Counted from the stretch's first letter, positions 51,601 to 62,460 are shown. The stretch: 64,000 nt of DNA from Chondrosia reniformis (GCA_947172415.1 OX359202.1:1924501-1988500), one strand, 5' to 3'. The notes: generated from the sequence alone by a model not told the origin. Numbers and translations: made by a program.

Positions 51601-54600
51601 CCCTAGCTCTAAGCATGCATTGTTGTGATTGTCTCACTTCAATTTTAGCAGTGTTCTATAATTTGAATATAAATCATTATGTAATAAATGTGATTCCTTT
51701 TCATGTTCCAGTTACAGTGCGACTAGTTGATGGTACTAATTCCTGGGAAGGCTTAGTGGAAGTTTATTACAACAGCACATGGGGAACCATTTGTGGTTAC
51801 TGGGAATGGGATATTAGTGAAGCCAATGTTGCATGTAGAATGCTTGGTTATCCAGCAGCTAGACATGCTTACCAGCATACTAGTGAACATGGTTATGGAA
51901 GAGGAAGTGGTCCTATATGGTTATCATCACCTGTGTGTAATGGAAATGAAGTGTCTCTCTCAGAGTGCTCACATAGAGGATGGGGAAACATTCCACGTTG
52001 TAATCATAGTAGGGATGTTGGTGTGGAATGTAAAGGTAGGTATTACTTGTATGAAGTGATATTCAACTTATTCAAAGTTATGTTTATATTTAATTTCCTA
52101 ATTTTACCCATTCATGGTTACCATTATAACTAAGACTTTGCATAATACATTATTAAAGCAGTTCATTCTAATTTGCTAAATATACATACAGTGGAACCTC
52201 GCTTAACAACCACCTCAGTATTAAGACCACCTCAAAATTGCAACACATTTTTTTGGTCCCGAGTAATTCTTGTATCTCGCGCTGTACTTTAGGTGTTCAG
52301 AAAAGCGACCACCTCGGAATTCACTTTTACGACCACTATTTTTTCGGACCAATATATAAAAATAACCAGCAAATAACCTCGGTATAACGACCAGGTGCGA
52401 AAACAAAGTTCGAGTTCCGGTCGTTGCCAATGCCATATCTCATAGAAACCGTTTGTGCAAGCTTTACCTTAGTAAAAGTGCTTTCTAAATCCCTTTTGCT
52501 GGTTCAATGCTCGACGTTAAGGAAGAAAAAGCTTATTTTTAAGGTAGAAAACGAAAGCCAGCCGAGCATCCGCCATTTTATTGACAGATATTTCTACGTG
52601 TACATGTACGTAAAAATTTCAGAATTAGGACCACCTCAAAATTAACACCAAAAAATGTGGTCCCAAAGGTGGTCGCATTTGTGAGGTTCCACTGTACTTA
52701 TACTCAGCATGGTTATATTGGTGCCTAAAAGTTAAGATGGCTCCTCCACAGGACATTAACTGGATCTAGGACTATCAGCTTGTCTGATGAATCTAAATCA
52801 CCTCTAGGTATAGGATTAATAGAAACTAATTTCTTGTTACAGAAGAAGTCTGAAGGGAATATTGTGGTGTGGCAGTTGTAGCTCAGTGACAGAACACTGG
52901 TGATCTAAGCCAACTGTCCCGAGTTCAATTCCCATGCCAGGCATATATTTTCTGTTTTGCCTCTTAAATAATGTTTGCAATTACGTACTTTGGTTTGATT
53001 CTAACTCTCATTTCTGATGGAGTATTTATTTTTTACTAAGTTCCTTTTAATTTTATTGAAATTTATAAATACCTTTTTTTGTAACTTCACATTAATATGA
53101 AAAACATGTTTATGTATGTGTCTATTATCCTTTGTTGTGGCAATGCAGATCCGTGGCAGAACAGTGGTGGTACAAACCAGCTGTTCTGTGTTCATTTACC
53201 AGGAACTGCTCTTTTGTATATGTTTTTACATTATGATACTTGAGAAAAATGGTACTTGTGGTTTTATTTTAACTATTATTAATGCAGTTGATTTAATCCT
53301 TTATGCCCTTATTAACGGAGGTGGTAGAACGTTAAAGCTTAAAAATGGTACCACTGCTCATGAAGGTCGAGTTGAGGTGTTATACCATCAGATTTGGGGT
53401 ACTGTGTGCGAGGACCTTTGGGATCTACAGGATGCTGATGTTGTATGTAAGATGTTGGGATATCCAGGAGCACTCAATGCTACAACTGGTGCTTACTTTG
53501 GGGAAGGAAAAGGTCCTGTTGTAATGTCTGATGTAAGATGTGCTGGACATGAAGGTGATATAGATGAGTGTGAGTATAGTATCTGGAAAGGTGACACAAC
53601 TTGTAAGAATGGATCAGCTGGTGTGATATGCAGAGGTACATGCATGCATTGTTAAGAGAGTGAAATGATGATGTACAACTAAAGTGCACTTTGCTTAATC
53701 CACATGCACTGTTTTTACCTCTATATACCACCTATTCCGCCATAATGTCCCGGCTGAATCTGCCATAATTTAGGACATGCATGACTTGAACATATTCACA
53801 TATCATCATTGAATGCATCACTTAGTTTAAGACTAAAATCTGTTATTACATACATATATATATATATAAGAATTTGATTGATTTATTCAGTTGTTCCGAA
53901 AAGTTTCTATATAGTGTAACAAATTTAACTACCATAATGTGTTATTCTGTTCTATATACTACTAAAGTTTAGGTATTATGGTATAGCATGTTTTTTTAAT
54001 TGTGTATATGGCCCTGGTGACGTGATGTGTATGCAGTATATTATAATTCACCTGACTTTTCCGTTTTATGAAATTCACTGTTGCCAGTCAATTTTTTCAA
54101 TCTTTTTTAGTGTTTTTCTTTTCATACTGTAACTTGCACTGTTTATATTACGTATATTCAAACCCCATGTACTCTTCTTAATATTCATGTAGTTCCAGTG
54201 CTACCCCAAGATCTAACTGTAACAGCTGATGACAGATCCATATCACTGTCATGGATATCCACTGATCATGAGTCAGATATATTTTGTGACCGCTATGAAT
54301 TCCTTTTAGAAAATATGGAATCATCATATAATGTTACTCATGAAGTGCCAAGCAATAAGTCTCCCTTTGTGTTCAATAATTTAAGTAAGTGAGCATGTCA
54401 TTTAACAAAGGTTAAACTAGTACACCATTTCCCTGCCTGTTATGCCTAGTCTATAATAAATTAAAAACCGGCCTACATAACTACTGGAACTAAAACTGGA
54501 GAGAGCTTTGGATGAGGATACAGGAGTCTTCTCTTTCTTCTTTTGCTCCACCAGACCAGACAGCTGTTTCTGATAATTCCACACTTCATCAGTGACCCTG

Positions 54601-57600
54601 GGAATCTTTATCTTTATCTTGATCTTTTGTGAATCCTTGGCTCATGCATTCCAAATATGTAACATGACATGAATATATTATAGTAATATAATGATATACG
54701 TATAGGACTTTAGTTCTACGTATATAGAGTTATATGACTAGCTATTCTCTCATGGAAATAGCACATATAGCACATTATAATGTCTTTAATACATACATCT
54801 AAATATCACTGTGTGACAGTACATATATATAATTTATACAGACAACAACCTTATACACAAGCTTAAACTTAAGGTCAACCAACGAGATGACTGTCTCTTG
54901 CTGCTATGTGTACGTATATGAGTTTGAGTGGTAAATGTCACACCTAACAGTGCAATCAGCCACCAATTGTTAAATTTGTTGGCTGATTGGACTTTTTTTA
55001 TTTGAAAGTTTTAGTATTACGTATATACACCATACAGTAGGCTATATATAGTTGAAGGGTAATTGTCATACAATACCTCCTAAGGGTGTCACGCGTATTA
55101 GAAGTGGTACACTTAAAACTATGTGATTTAAAAAACAAGGGCGAGTACATTTTTAGAAAAGTTAAAGTGTCTGCTATTTTATGGCAGGTTTGCACATGTA
55201 ACAAACTGTTAATTAAACAATATTAGCCTAGTCTAATCCAAAATCCAAATCCAAAGTCATGTATAGAACTTTTGTAAACAGCACCTGTTGGATATGGTAA
55301 CACCACTCTCCTGTTCCCAAGGAGAACATTTCCCTCTTATAAATTCGCCTTATTTCACAGTTATATAGTAAAACCTGTGCAGTGATGAGCTACAGTTTTA
55401 AAGGCTGTCAAGTCAGTCAGTAAGTGGTAACTCAGTGGTCAATGACTGCATGACTATAGCTACGCAAATCAAACTGATCACATAGCAACTAAAGACAAAA
55501 TGCATTATACTCAACAAGCACTCTTATTTAATCTGGACAAATCATCTTTGTTTTGGTCATCTAATTGTGTCATTGGTCATCACTGTCACTATCAGTATAA
55601 TATGGTTGATGGTACAGTTCTATTCCAAGGTCCTCCTAAGTTTTACTTCTTTGAGACTTAGCATCCTTTTTGTTTGGTTAAAGTCAATAATGTTGTCTAA
55701 ATTTTTGCCTGTTGTTCATTGTACAAGGAAGACAAACAATCCAAGTCTACTTCTTTGTCCTCTTCAATATATACCCAACATTTCATAAACTGGTTCCTTA
55801 TATTATGTTACAACATTTTGACAGAAGCCGAGTTACAGCCCATGTAAAATTGCCACAACTGTATTAGGAATTTACCCCTCTATAGTGCCATCATAATATA
55901 TAAATTATACCTTAATTATGTTCACAAGTACCACTTTGCTAAATTGTGAGGTATTTTCTAGTAACTGTTAAAGTTTCATTTTTTGTGACAGTGGCCCTTT
56001 AATGTAGTGCATAAATTTCATATCACTGTGACAATTTCACTGACTGTTGCAGTTGTGTTACACATCTTATGGTGTAATACAATTGTTTGTTTTGTGTGCC
56101 TCGTTACTTATTCAATTTATTGTTCTCTTTTAAGTACCATCAACACAGTATAAAGTGACTGTAAAAACAACCTATAACACTCGTTTTGACAAGAATGAAA
56201 GCTTTTACAAAAGCACAGGTATTTTATACATGTAACAAACCACATACGTATGTACAAAGTTGTATATCTACACGTACGTATGTACATGTACACCTATACT
56301 TAATGTATTAAATTATGTGCAGTTATGAGTTATATTAATATGTATAGTAATACCCTTCTGTGTTTGATATGTATATATGTATGTATAAGTTTCACAAGTA
56401 TACTTCAATAAATAAGTAGATTGTTATATATAGTGTCTATGATATGTCTACATAAGTGGCTTTATTAGCACTCTCATATACAGTCTAACCTTTACTGCAA
56501 TGGTGTATTAATGTTAGAGAACTAGAATAATGAAACTTAAGACTTAACCACACACATCACGTTTATGTTTAGGTTCATCATCATATACTTTAGTTGATTT
56601 GCTTAAAGTGATGCATACAGTTAATTAGCTTATATTTCAGTATGCCACTTCTGTATGGTTAGCCTTATCACATGATCACTGTCTTAAGCTTGTTACACTA
56701 TACCTTTCCAAATGTACTAGTCACTGTTATTATATCTGCTATCCTTACTTCTAACTTCATTTTAAAAGTTTTTATTTAACTTAAATATGTAGAGCCATCT
56801 TTACCAAGTGATGTTGATATTAAGAGTAATCTTACATTTGCATTTGTAACATGGAATTGGAAAGAACCTTCTAACAATAGAAATATCACATATTGGTTCA
56901 TTGTAAAGGAAGGGAATGTTATTAAATGGAATGACACTGTGGAAAGTGATCAATCTTCAGTTGTTATCCCAAATTTAAGTGAGTGAATTAATTTCCAGCT
57001 TCTTATATTTTAATTCTGTCACATTGATTAAATGTTTATTGGACATAATAAACCCCTGCTGATTGTGTTTAAAGTAGAACAATGCTTATTTGTTCTAAAA
57101 AGATAACACATCAGAAAGTGGAACCAAAAGTACATCAAGGCATTTTGATGTATTAATTTTGAAAGGTCTATTACATAGCAGTCTAGACAGCACTTTTAAT
57201 TATCTTTTGTGTATCTAATGCAGCTCCATCTACAATGTATAGTTTAACTATACAGACATGTGCTGGTAACGCGACAAAGCATTTTATATCTAAGAATTTC
57301 ACCACAGAAAGAATTTTAGAAGGTATTTCATTCTCCTTTTCTGTCATATTGCATGAAAGCAAACTCATGTCTGAACATTTATATTTACGTCACCACCGAG
57401 TATAGAAGTAGGGATTATTTAAAAAACATGGCCTCCCTATTTAATGTGGCTTCGGTTGCATTTGACTATTTGCAGTCATTATATTTACAGGAACATACTT
57501 GTCAAAAGGTCAAAACACATTTCAATGTGCTCTACAACGTCCACAAAGTGGTTAAATGGCAATAAGCCTAATTCCTAAAATTCTTTTTTAATTGAGCTAG

Positions 57601-60600
57601 TGCAAGCATGTGAAGTTATGTAAGGTATACAAGTTCTAAAAAATCGGTATTAATTTGTCTGAAATAGGGAATATGCTACCTTATCACTTCTACACATTGT
57701 TAGCCTTACCACGTGAACACTAGCTGTCTTAAGCTATTTTATTACAATATCAGATGTAGTAATAACTGTTACGGGAAAAATCATCACTACTTCAAACTTT
57801 ATTTTTTAAGGTTTTTATTTAACTTTATACACTATGTAGAATAACTGATGTTTGCATAACCTTTGTGTTTTTCCATTGCAGCTAGTGTAGAAACCATTGA
57901 AAATTATCAGATTGGAGTATATGTTGTTATTGGAATACTGGTAGTAATGATATCCTGCATAGTTACTTGTGTAATAGTGTTTATAACAGTGAACCTGAAG
58001 AAAACAAAGAGGTATTACTGTATATATTTTATTATATCTACGTATACATCATGTATGTGTATATACCTAAGAACCTCATTTTGAGGATAAATTTAACATG
58101 TTTTAGCTATACTTGAAACACTTGCTAGTTTAAATTCATTTTTCGCAGGGCTACTACTGATTCTGACATGTGGCAATTTGGAAATAGAAAAGTAAGTATA
58201 TATGCATACACTCCCATATAAACTGATGCCATTGTATAAATAAACAAAGGTCTGTAAAATTACATGAGTTCATAGGCTTCTTAATGTACTTTTATCCACT
58301 ACCTCCTTTTCCAAGTATCTACATTGTGTCCAGGGAAGCATACACTCATTGATTTAGGGAATACTGTTTAGGTATCTATAGAGACACTGATATTAATGCC
58401 TTTAGACTCTATATGGAGGTTTTAGATAGTCAATTCCAACTAAAAAGACCAGTTAGCCTACTTTGAAATATACAGGTAAGTCACTGACTCTATAGGAGTG
58501 ACCCTAATTTGTTCCCTACTACGTAAGTGTTGCATGTAAATGTGAGTTATGAGGAGACTGCATGCTCAAGAGTAGGAAAGCCTAACCTTCAAATGTTTCA
58601 CAATATTCTGATGACTACCTCTTAATATACTCAGTGAAACATTTGAGTCATCCAGTAGTAACCCTATAAGGAATTTAACGCAGCAAGGCAAGACTATAGC
58701 TATGCATATTTGTGAATAAATAGTTCATTAATTAAGTATTGTAAAGGAATACAGCATTTCATATAGAACCAAATCATTAACAGTTACTTTTGAAGGTGGT
58801 AATGGTCATTAAAGAAGGTGATATCTTTAATCTTCTATATATTTCCAATAAAACAATTTAGCTGAACACAACTCCTCTGATTGAGCAAGATGGAGACTGG
58901 GAACTTGCTAAAGATGATGTGACCTTTTTGAGGTCTATTGGCAGAGGTAACTTTGGTGCAGTAGAACTAGCTCTTATCCCACGGGGCATTTCAAATGCTA
59001 GAGCACAGAACTTCTTTAGGAGGGTTAAGAAGAACAATCCAACTTTGAATCCCAGCTTAGTAGTTGTGAAGAAGCTTAAAGGTACATATACAGATGTATA
59101 CGTATGTGTATTAAACTTAAATTTGTTAAATAGAGCCTTCTAACAAATTGAATCCATACACTTGAATTCATTTTGGTACTATGTAAATATGAAAAGACAG
59201 TTCCTAAATGCAGTTAGTGAATAATTTCCCATCAATCTTTTTTCTAGAGTTTTTTGCTATCAATTAAATGACTCCTTTTAACTCATTTTTTCTCTATACA
59301 ATGTCATATAATACAGGCTTTTCATCATTTGAACAACAAATGGCTTTTGTGGAAGAGTTTAATATTATGAAGAAGGCTTGCAGTGGGGAGTGTCCCAACA
59401 TTGTGTACATTTTGGGATATATCAAAGAAGTCACAAGTACAGACCTTGCTATAGTATTGGAGTATGTTCCACTGGGAGACTTACGGAACATGTTGAGGAA
59501 ATGGAAGGAATTGGTAAGACTTGCTTTCACCTATTTTGTATGTACACATTAGTTCGTTATACTTTGTTTTGTAGAGCTTGCCAATAGGCTATGTTGAAAT
59601 AGATTCCCTTAAGAATGAGCAACCATCCCCTGAATATATACAATCTGAGGAGACTGCAAGTATCAGTGAACAATTAGACAGTTCAGATGGACCTGAAGCT
59701 AGTCCTGTGTACTGTGACAAGGACAAGAAAGCATTACATTATCCACCAGCATACATTAAGAATAAGGATTTGGTGTCCTTTTCCTACCAGATAGCATCTG
59801 GAATGGTCAGTCAGGATAGAGGCATTTTAATAGTTGGAATCATATCTTATATGTGTTTGATTTCTCATTATAGATGTACCTTGCAAGTCTTGGCATCATT
59901 CATCGTGACCTGGCATGTAGGAATATTCTTGTGGGCTTTCAAAAGCTTCTTAAAATATCTGATTTTGGTTTGTCAAGGGTAACTGAAGGGGAATACCTAT
60001 CCACCTCTAAAGTTGGAATGCCTGTCAGATGGTTAGCACCAGAGTGTCTTAAAGAGAAGAAGTATTCTGAGAAATCTGATGTGTGAGTATGTCGTATGAT
60101 ACAGGCTCATTGCCATATTCATATGTTGTTGGTGATCTTCTTGTACGGAACACTTCATTTGTTTAAGGATATAGTGCTCTACAGACATTTTGAACTAAAA
60201 TTGCGCTGATTATTTATATGCCACCTTGCATGGGTCTTATAGAGAATACATGTACCGAGTTTGAGCAAGTATCTATTTATTGCAAAGGAGATTTGATCTA
60301 TTGAGAATTACATTATACTCTATCAAAAATGTATGATGGACACATTCTCAATAAGGATTTGTTGCTATTTTCTGTGATATCTACTGATCACATTTAAATA
60401 TAATTAGAAGAATTTCAGTGAGGTGTACTATCGTATACATTAATTTGAACAACCACAAGGCATTAGCTGTAATATGTAAATAATTGAAGACACACTGTCT
60501 ATTCTCTTCTCAATTGTCCTTTAGTATAGATTTCACTGCATGTGTTCATGAATTATATACACTTTATTGTCTATATCTTCCAATAGATGGTCCTATGGCA

Positions 60601-61128
60601 TATGCTTGTGGGAGATATGCACTTTAGGTAAACTTAATTGCTCTATATATACACAATGCACTTATTTGATTTCTACACATGTATATAAATTAATTAATGG
60701 TCCATATATATTTGCATGTATCATACATATTATAGAGTGGGATTCTTTTAATTACCTTTAGGAAAGAGGCCGTATCCTGATATGAGTAACAGAGATGCAA
60801 TGGTTAAGGTCTTAGAAGGATACAGGATGGAAAAACCTAAAGGATGCAGTGATATTGCGTAAGTGTTCTCATTAGGTTATAAATCTGATGGCCTGACTGA
60901 TGCTGTAATTAGAACTTAAGAATGATCTTTTTATCTAGGTACAACACCATGTGTCAGTGCTGGGAACTAGATCCAGCAGTGAGGCAGACCTTTACAGAAA
61001 TCAAACAGTCCTTTGCAATGATACTAACAGAGCTGCATGGAAAAGACTACATGGATATGAATGCAGCTATTTTTAGTGACATCCAAAAAGTGACTAATCA
61101 AGTCAGCCACAGAAGAACAGCCAGCTAA
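39616..61128 (+). CDS. Receptor tyrosine kinase with SRCR and FN3 ectodomain (model using unit C signal exon)
   Basis: Exons: 39616-39703 (signal peptide), SRCR 40294-40620, FN3 41026-41217 and 41317-41418, SRCR 51712-52035, SRCR 53288-53635, FN3 54193-54384 and 56135-56218, FN3 56793-56978 and 57224-57322, TM 57882-58011, 58149-58191, then kinase 58862-59081, 59317-59513, 59575-59805, 59874-60082, 60587-60627, 60762-60858, 60939-61128. Sum 3300 nt, 1099 residues plus stop. The kinase has the glycine loop GRGNFGAVE, VVVKKLK lysine, EEFNIMKK glutamate, HRDLACRN, DFGLSR and WLAPECL, so it should be active and is of receptor type. Exon 59575-59805 is a 77-residue kinase insert with several tyrosines (YVEI, YIQS). 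The tail has YMDM, a PI3-kinase SH2-type site. Which signal exon is used is uncertain, since unit B would also fit. Confidence 0.82.
42471..42814. mobile_element. Pogo-type MITE, unit C copy with both ends
   Basis: 344 bp from CAGTGAACCCTCGCCAATCG to GACGGAGGTCCACTG, flanked by TA on both sides (42469-42470 and 42815-42816), as expected of Tc1/mariner superfamily elements. Internally it has GTTCGGATTAACGC-like repeats. Non-autonomous. Confidence 0.8.
43369..44476. mobile_element. Foldback element: perfect 175-bp inverted repeat plus about 730-bp body
   Basis: 43369-43543 and 43568-43742 are exact reverse complements around a 24-bp spacer. The body continues to CGGCCATCCCTACTT (ending 44454), which mirrors AAGTAGGGATGGC in the left arm (from 43398), so that sequence probably marks the terminal repeat. 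Comparison with unit C (GCCTATATATATAGTGCACG near 38325) shows the whole block was inserted in a TATA run of unit D. Relatives occur at 26423-26545, 56531-56783 and 57405-57831. No protein-like frame, so non-autonomous. Confidence 0.8.
44477..45429. other. Diverged unit D sequence, no gene recognised
   Basis: 44477-44540 is ordinary unit sequence (compare 38340-38400), then about 700 bp unlike the other units. Around 45240-45400 the unit sequence resumes (CTGATTGTTAACATGGGTTG; GATAGAGACAACC), as it does just before the signal exon in A-C, but the signal exon itself is not found where the LINE begins. A perfect 19-bp-arm hairpin lies at 45115-45153. Confidence 0.6.
45115..45153. repeat. Perfect hairpin, 19-bp arms, 1-base centre
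   Basis: ATAACAGGATTTAAGAAGC, then C, then GCTTCTTAAATCCTGTTAT. Exact complementarity; the loop is a single base, so it would extrude as a near-perfect cruciform. Function unknown. Confidence 0.9.
46648..49278 (-). mobile_element. hAT-superfamily DNA transposon, 2.6 kb, nested in the LINE
   Basis: Imperfect terminal inverted repeats: left CAGGCCCGGAGCAAGC, right (read inward) CAGGGCCGGCGCCTCCGG. Both sides are flanked by AATAG (46643-46647 and 49279-49283). Five bases are visible as target duplication; hAT elements normally make eight, so the rest may have diverged. Removing the element and one AATAG restores a continuous LINE frame across the site. A 31-bp palindrome, GAATTCATGCATAT / centre AAT / ATATGCATGAATTC, lies near the left end (46685-46715). 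Confidence 0.85.
46819..49055 (-). CDS. hAT transposase (ZMYM6/TTF-finger-like, DUF4371 + dimerisation domain)
   Basis: The main frame (48786-46819, 655 residues from its first Met) is uninterrupted. It also extends upstream of that Met through a TTF-type zinc finger region, QASWFNRFTWIHYDVG and GAFCFTCCKAV. The proper start is probably ATG 49055 in another frame (PFQPRHLSFPSRSFGK), so the two parts are separated by one frame change. This falls at a run of nine A (about 48871-48879, plus strand), where a one-base sequencing slip is likely. Catalytic landmarks: CIMIDETTDAS (first Asp), GQCYDGASSMSG (second Asp), NATSERSFSALRRVKTYLRS (Glu and C-terminal dimerisation motif). Transposes by cut-and-paste; the largely clean frame inside a decayed LINE shows a later arrival. 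Confidence 0.85.
52189..52694. mobile_element. Pogo-like MITE, 506 bp, complete ends
   Basis: CAGTGGAACCTCGCTTAACA at the left and TCGCATTTGTGAGGTTCCACTG at the right form terminal inverted repeats. TA dinucleotides flank both ends (52187-52188, 52695-52696). Inside are repeated GACCACCTC-type motifs on both strands. No transposase. It lies between two SRCR exons of the kinase gene, and a fragment of a relative is at 30250-30370. Confidence 0.88.
52868..52943 (+). repeat. tRNA-derived SINE-like copy (second copy 53136-53203)
   Basis: TAGCTCAGTGACAGAAC resembles a tRNA box A and GAGTTCAATTCCC a box B, correctly spaced. The stems do not pair well enough for a functional tRNA. A second, more diverged copy (GATCCGTGGCAGAACAGTGG ... 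TGTGTTCATTTACC) lies 265 bp downstream in the same orientation. Both are in a kinase-gene intron. Confidence 0.6.
54503..54640 (-). repeat. Dispersed repeat family 1, copy d
   Basis: On the minus strand GCCAAGGATTCACAAAAGAT leads into GGGTCACTGATGAAGTGTGG, TCAGAAACAGCTGTCTGG and the purine-rich tract. This copy has both CTGATGA (54592-54586) and GAAAC (54570-54566) of the hammerhead-like core. Intronic in the kinase gene. Confidence 0.75.
54641..56130. other. Long kinase-gene intron, unassigned
   Basis: AT-rich intron between the two halves of the first membrane-proximal FN3 domain. It contains an imperfect hairpin near 54951-54992 (CAATCAGCCA ... TGGCTGATTG). Short open frames, such as one near 55567-55788, show no domain features. 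Nothing else recognised. Confidence 0.55.
56531..56783 (-). repeat. Foldback element relative, left arm truncated
   Basis: GAAACTTAAGACTTAACC ... ATGCCACTTCTGTATGGTTA ... TTTTTATTTAACTT matches the central part and right arm of the 43369-43742 palindrome with many substitutions. It ends just before an FN3 exon acceptor (56791). Confidence 0.7.
57405..57831 (-). repeat. Foldback element relative with part of the body
   Basis: Read on the minus strand it has the arm (57831 to about 57665) followed by body sequence sharing GCCATTTAACCACTTTGTGG-like and CTACTTC-type stretches with 44260-44454 of the reference copy. It is shorter and diverged, showing that arm and body travel as one element. Confidence 0.65.
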
Positions 61129-61404
61129 GATAGAAGTCAACCCAGCCTCTGATATGGTTGTGTCCACAGACACAGCTATAGATATGTAAGCACTTTTTAT
61201 CTAGTGTATATACTAGCTTTTAGCTTATCATGACATCATCAAATATATGTCAAGAATGTTTTAAGGAATTCAAAACTTACTAGTTCAGAAAAGCTTAGAA
61301 AGAAGTTAAGGTTTTAACCTGCTTTTAAACTGACTCATTCAGACAGTGCTTGTTTGAAGTCACATTTCCTGTTTTGATTTGTAAGCTGCTGTGAGAATCA
61401 ATTA
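61129..61404 (+). other. 3' region of the kinase gene
   Basis: Directly after the stop at 61126-61128, another frame stays open (EEQPAKIEVNPASDMVVSTD) to a GTAAGC donor at 61187. It could be an alternative tail, or evidence of a one-base error in the terminal exon. No clear polyadenylation signal close by. Confidence 0.4.
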
Positions 61405-61759
61405 CCGTATGGACCTAAATTTTCGTGGAACTAAACTTTCGCGGTTTTCGGATTTTCTCTTCTTTTGCGTTTTTATTTTTGCAGATGCTTCCTCAAAATA
61501 TTCCAGCTTTCTCTAACTGGTCGACACAATTAGTCCCTTTAGTGGTGATTCCTAGTCCCAAAAATGTTGCCCCAACTCACAGTAGCCATATTCCGAACTA
61601 TGACGTCATTGCGTTCTAAAATGGATGTACCTGGTAATTTCGCTTGCACTTTTTAAGCTCTATATAGTCTAACTTTTCGTGGGACTAAACTTTTGCGGAT
61701 GGCTGCTAATCTGCGAAAACCGCAAAAGTTTAGTCCCACGAAAATTTAGGTCCATACGG
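61405..61759. mobile_element. MITE with long inverted repeats, TA flanks
   Basis: 355 bp bounded by CCGTATGGACCTAAATTTTC and its reverse complement, with TA on both sides (61403-61404, 61760-61761). A third copy of the inner TTTTCGTGGGACTAAACTTT motif (about 61673) makes a further hairpin with the right end. No coding capacity. Tc1/mariner-type by its TA target. Confidence 0.88.
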
Positions 61760-62178
61760 TATGTTACCATTGTTACAGAAACCACAAGGGATCTATATAT
61801 TCTCACCATATACGTATTAAGATAGGATTAATATAAACTGGTTGCATCTGTATGAGATATATAAACGATTAAAACACTTTGAACCACCCCCGAATCAGTT
61901 TAGAATCCTCTTTAGAACTTTTGTCAAAAGCCCATTGCTAACATCTACTTCCTAAAGGTATTCCCTATGTATGTATATATATATATAGGGAATATACATA
62001 TATACGCTCTCTTGCTATCAGACTTCCTCCACAAGTGTTCCCTGTTGACACGTCATTCTCTAAATGTTATGTATTAAAGTTTATACTCGTGTGAAAGAGG
62101 TAAACATTGTGGACCACTTGTCAATTGTGATCGAGGTACAAGATATTATTTCAAGAATTTCCTACCTTGTACATACTG

Positions 62179-62362
62179 TATAGCCGGAAATATTGGTGGG
62201 AAGAATATTTGGTGATTTTGGACTGATTTAAATATTGGCAGTTTAATTTTGGTAGTTATCACGTCACTATGATGCGATAATATTAGTGGATCATAATTTG
62301 GTGATACGTGTGAAAATTGCCAATTTGCAAAAATAAATTCCCAGCCAATATTTCCGGCTATA
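62179..62362. mobile_element. Small MITE, 184 bp
   Basis: TATAGCCGGAAATATTGG at the left and CCAATATTTCCGGCTATA at the right are inverted repeats. GGGAA and TTCCC extend them with small mismatches. TA or TATA target. Non-coding. Confidence 0.85.
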
Positions 62363-62460
62363 CATTATTAAGGATGCTATAGAATATGGAAAACTGACTC
62401 TATACTTTATTTAAAACCACTAACTTGTTTCATTCAATTAACTGATTATATACTTACAGG

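Larger units (their letters stand above)
27640..52850 (+). repeat. Tandem array of four about 5-kb units A-D
   Basis: Unit starts are near 27640 (A), 32594 (B), 38104 (C) and 43139 (D). A-C share long, nearly identical introns, a signal-peptide exon (29500, 34349, 39616), two FN3 exons and the same MITE near the 3' end (32058, 37605, 42471). B-D share an SRCR exon. A has lost the SRCR exon: about 600 bp at 29790-30385 is unrelated to B. D has been enlarged by a foldback element, a LINE with a nested hAT element, and a pogo-like MITE. C has lost the start of the unit. The array feeds into the kinase gene on the right. Confidence 0.92.

Noticed and set aside
52868-52943. Functional tRNA gene
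   Set aside because: Boxes A and B are recognisable but acceptor and T stems do not pair, and a diverged sibling lies nearby, so a SINE-like relic is more likely.
53116-53290. Extension of the third SRCR exon upstream to Met 53116
   Set aside because: This overlaps the SINE-like copy and gives no domain sequence; the acceptor before 53288 keeps phase 1 with all neighbouring exons.
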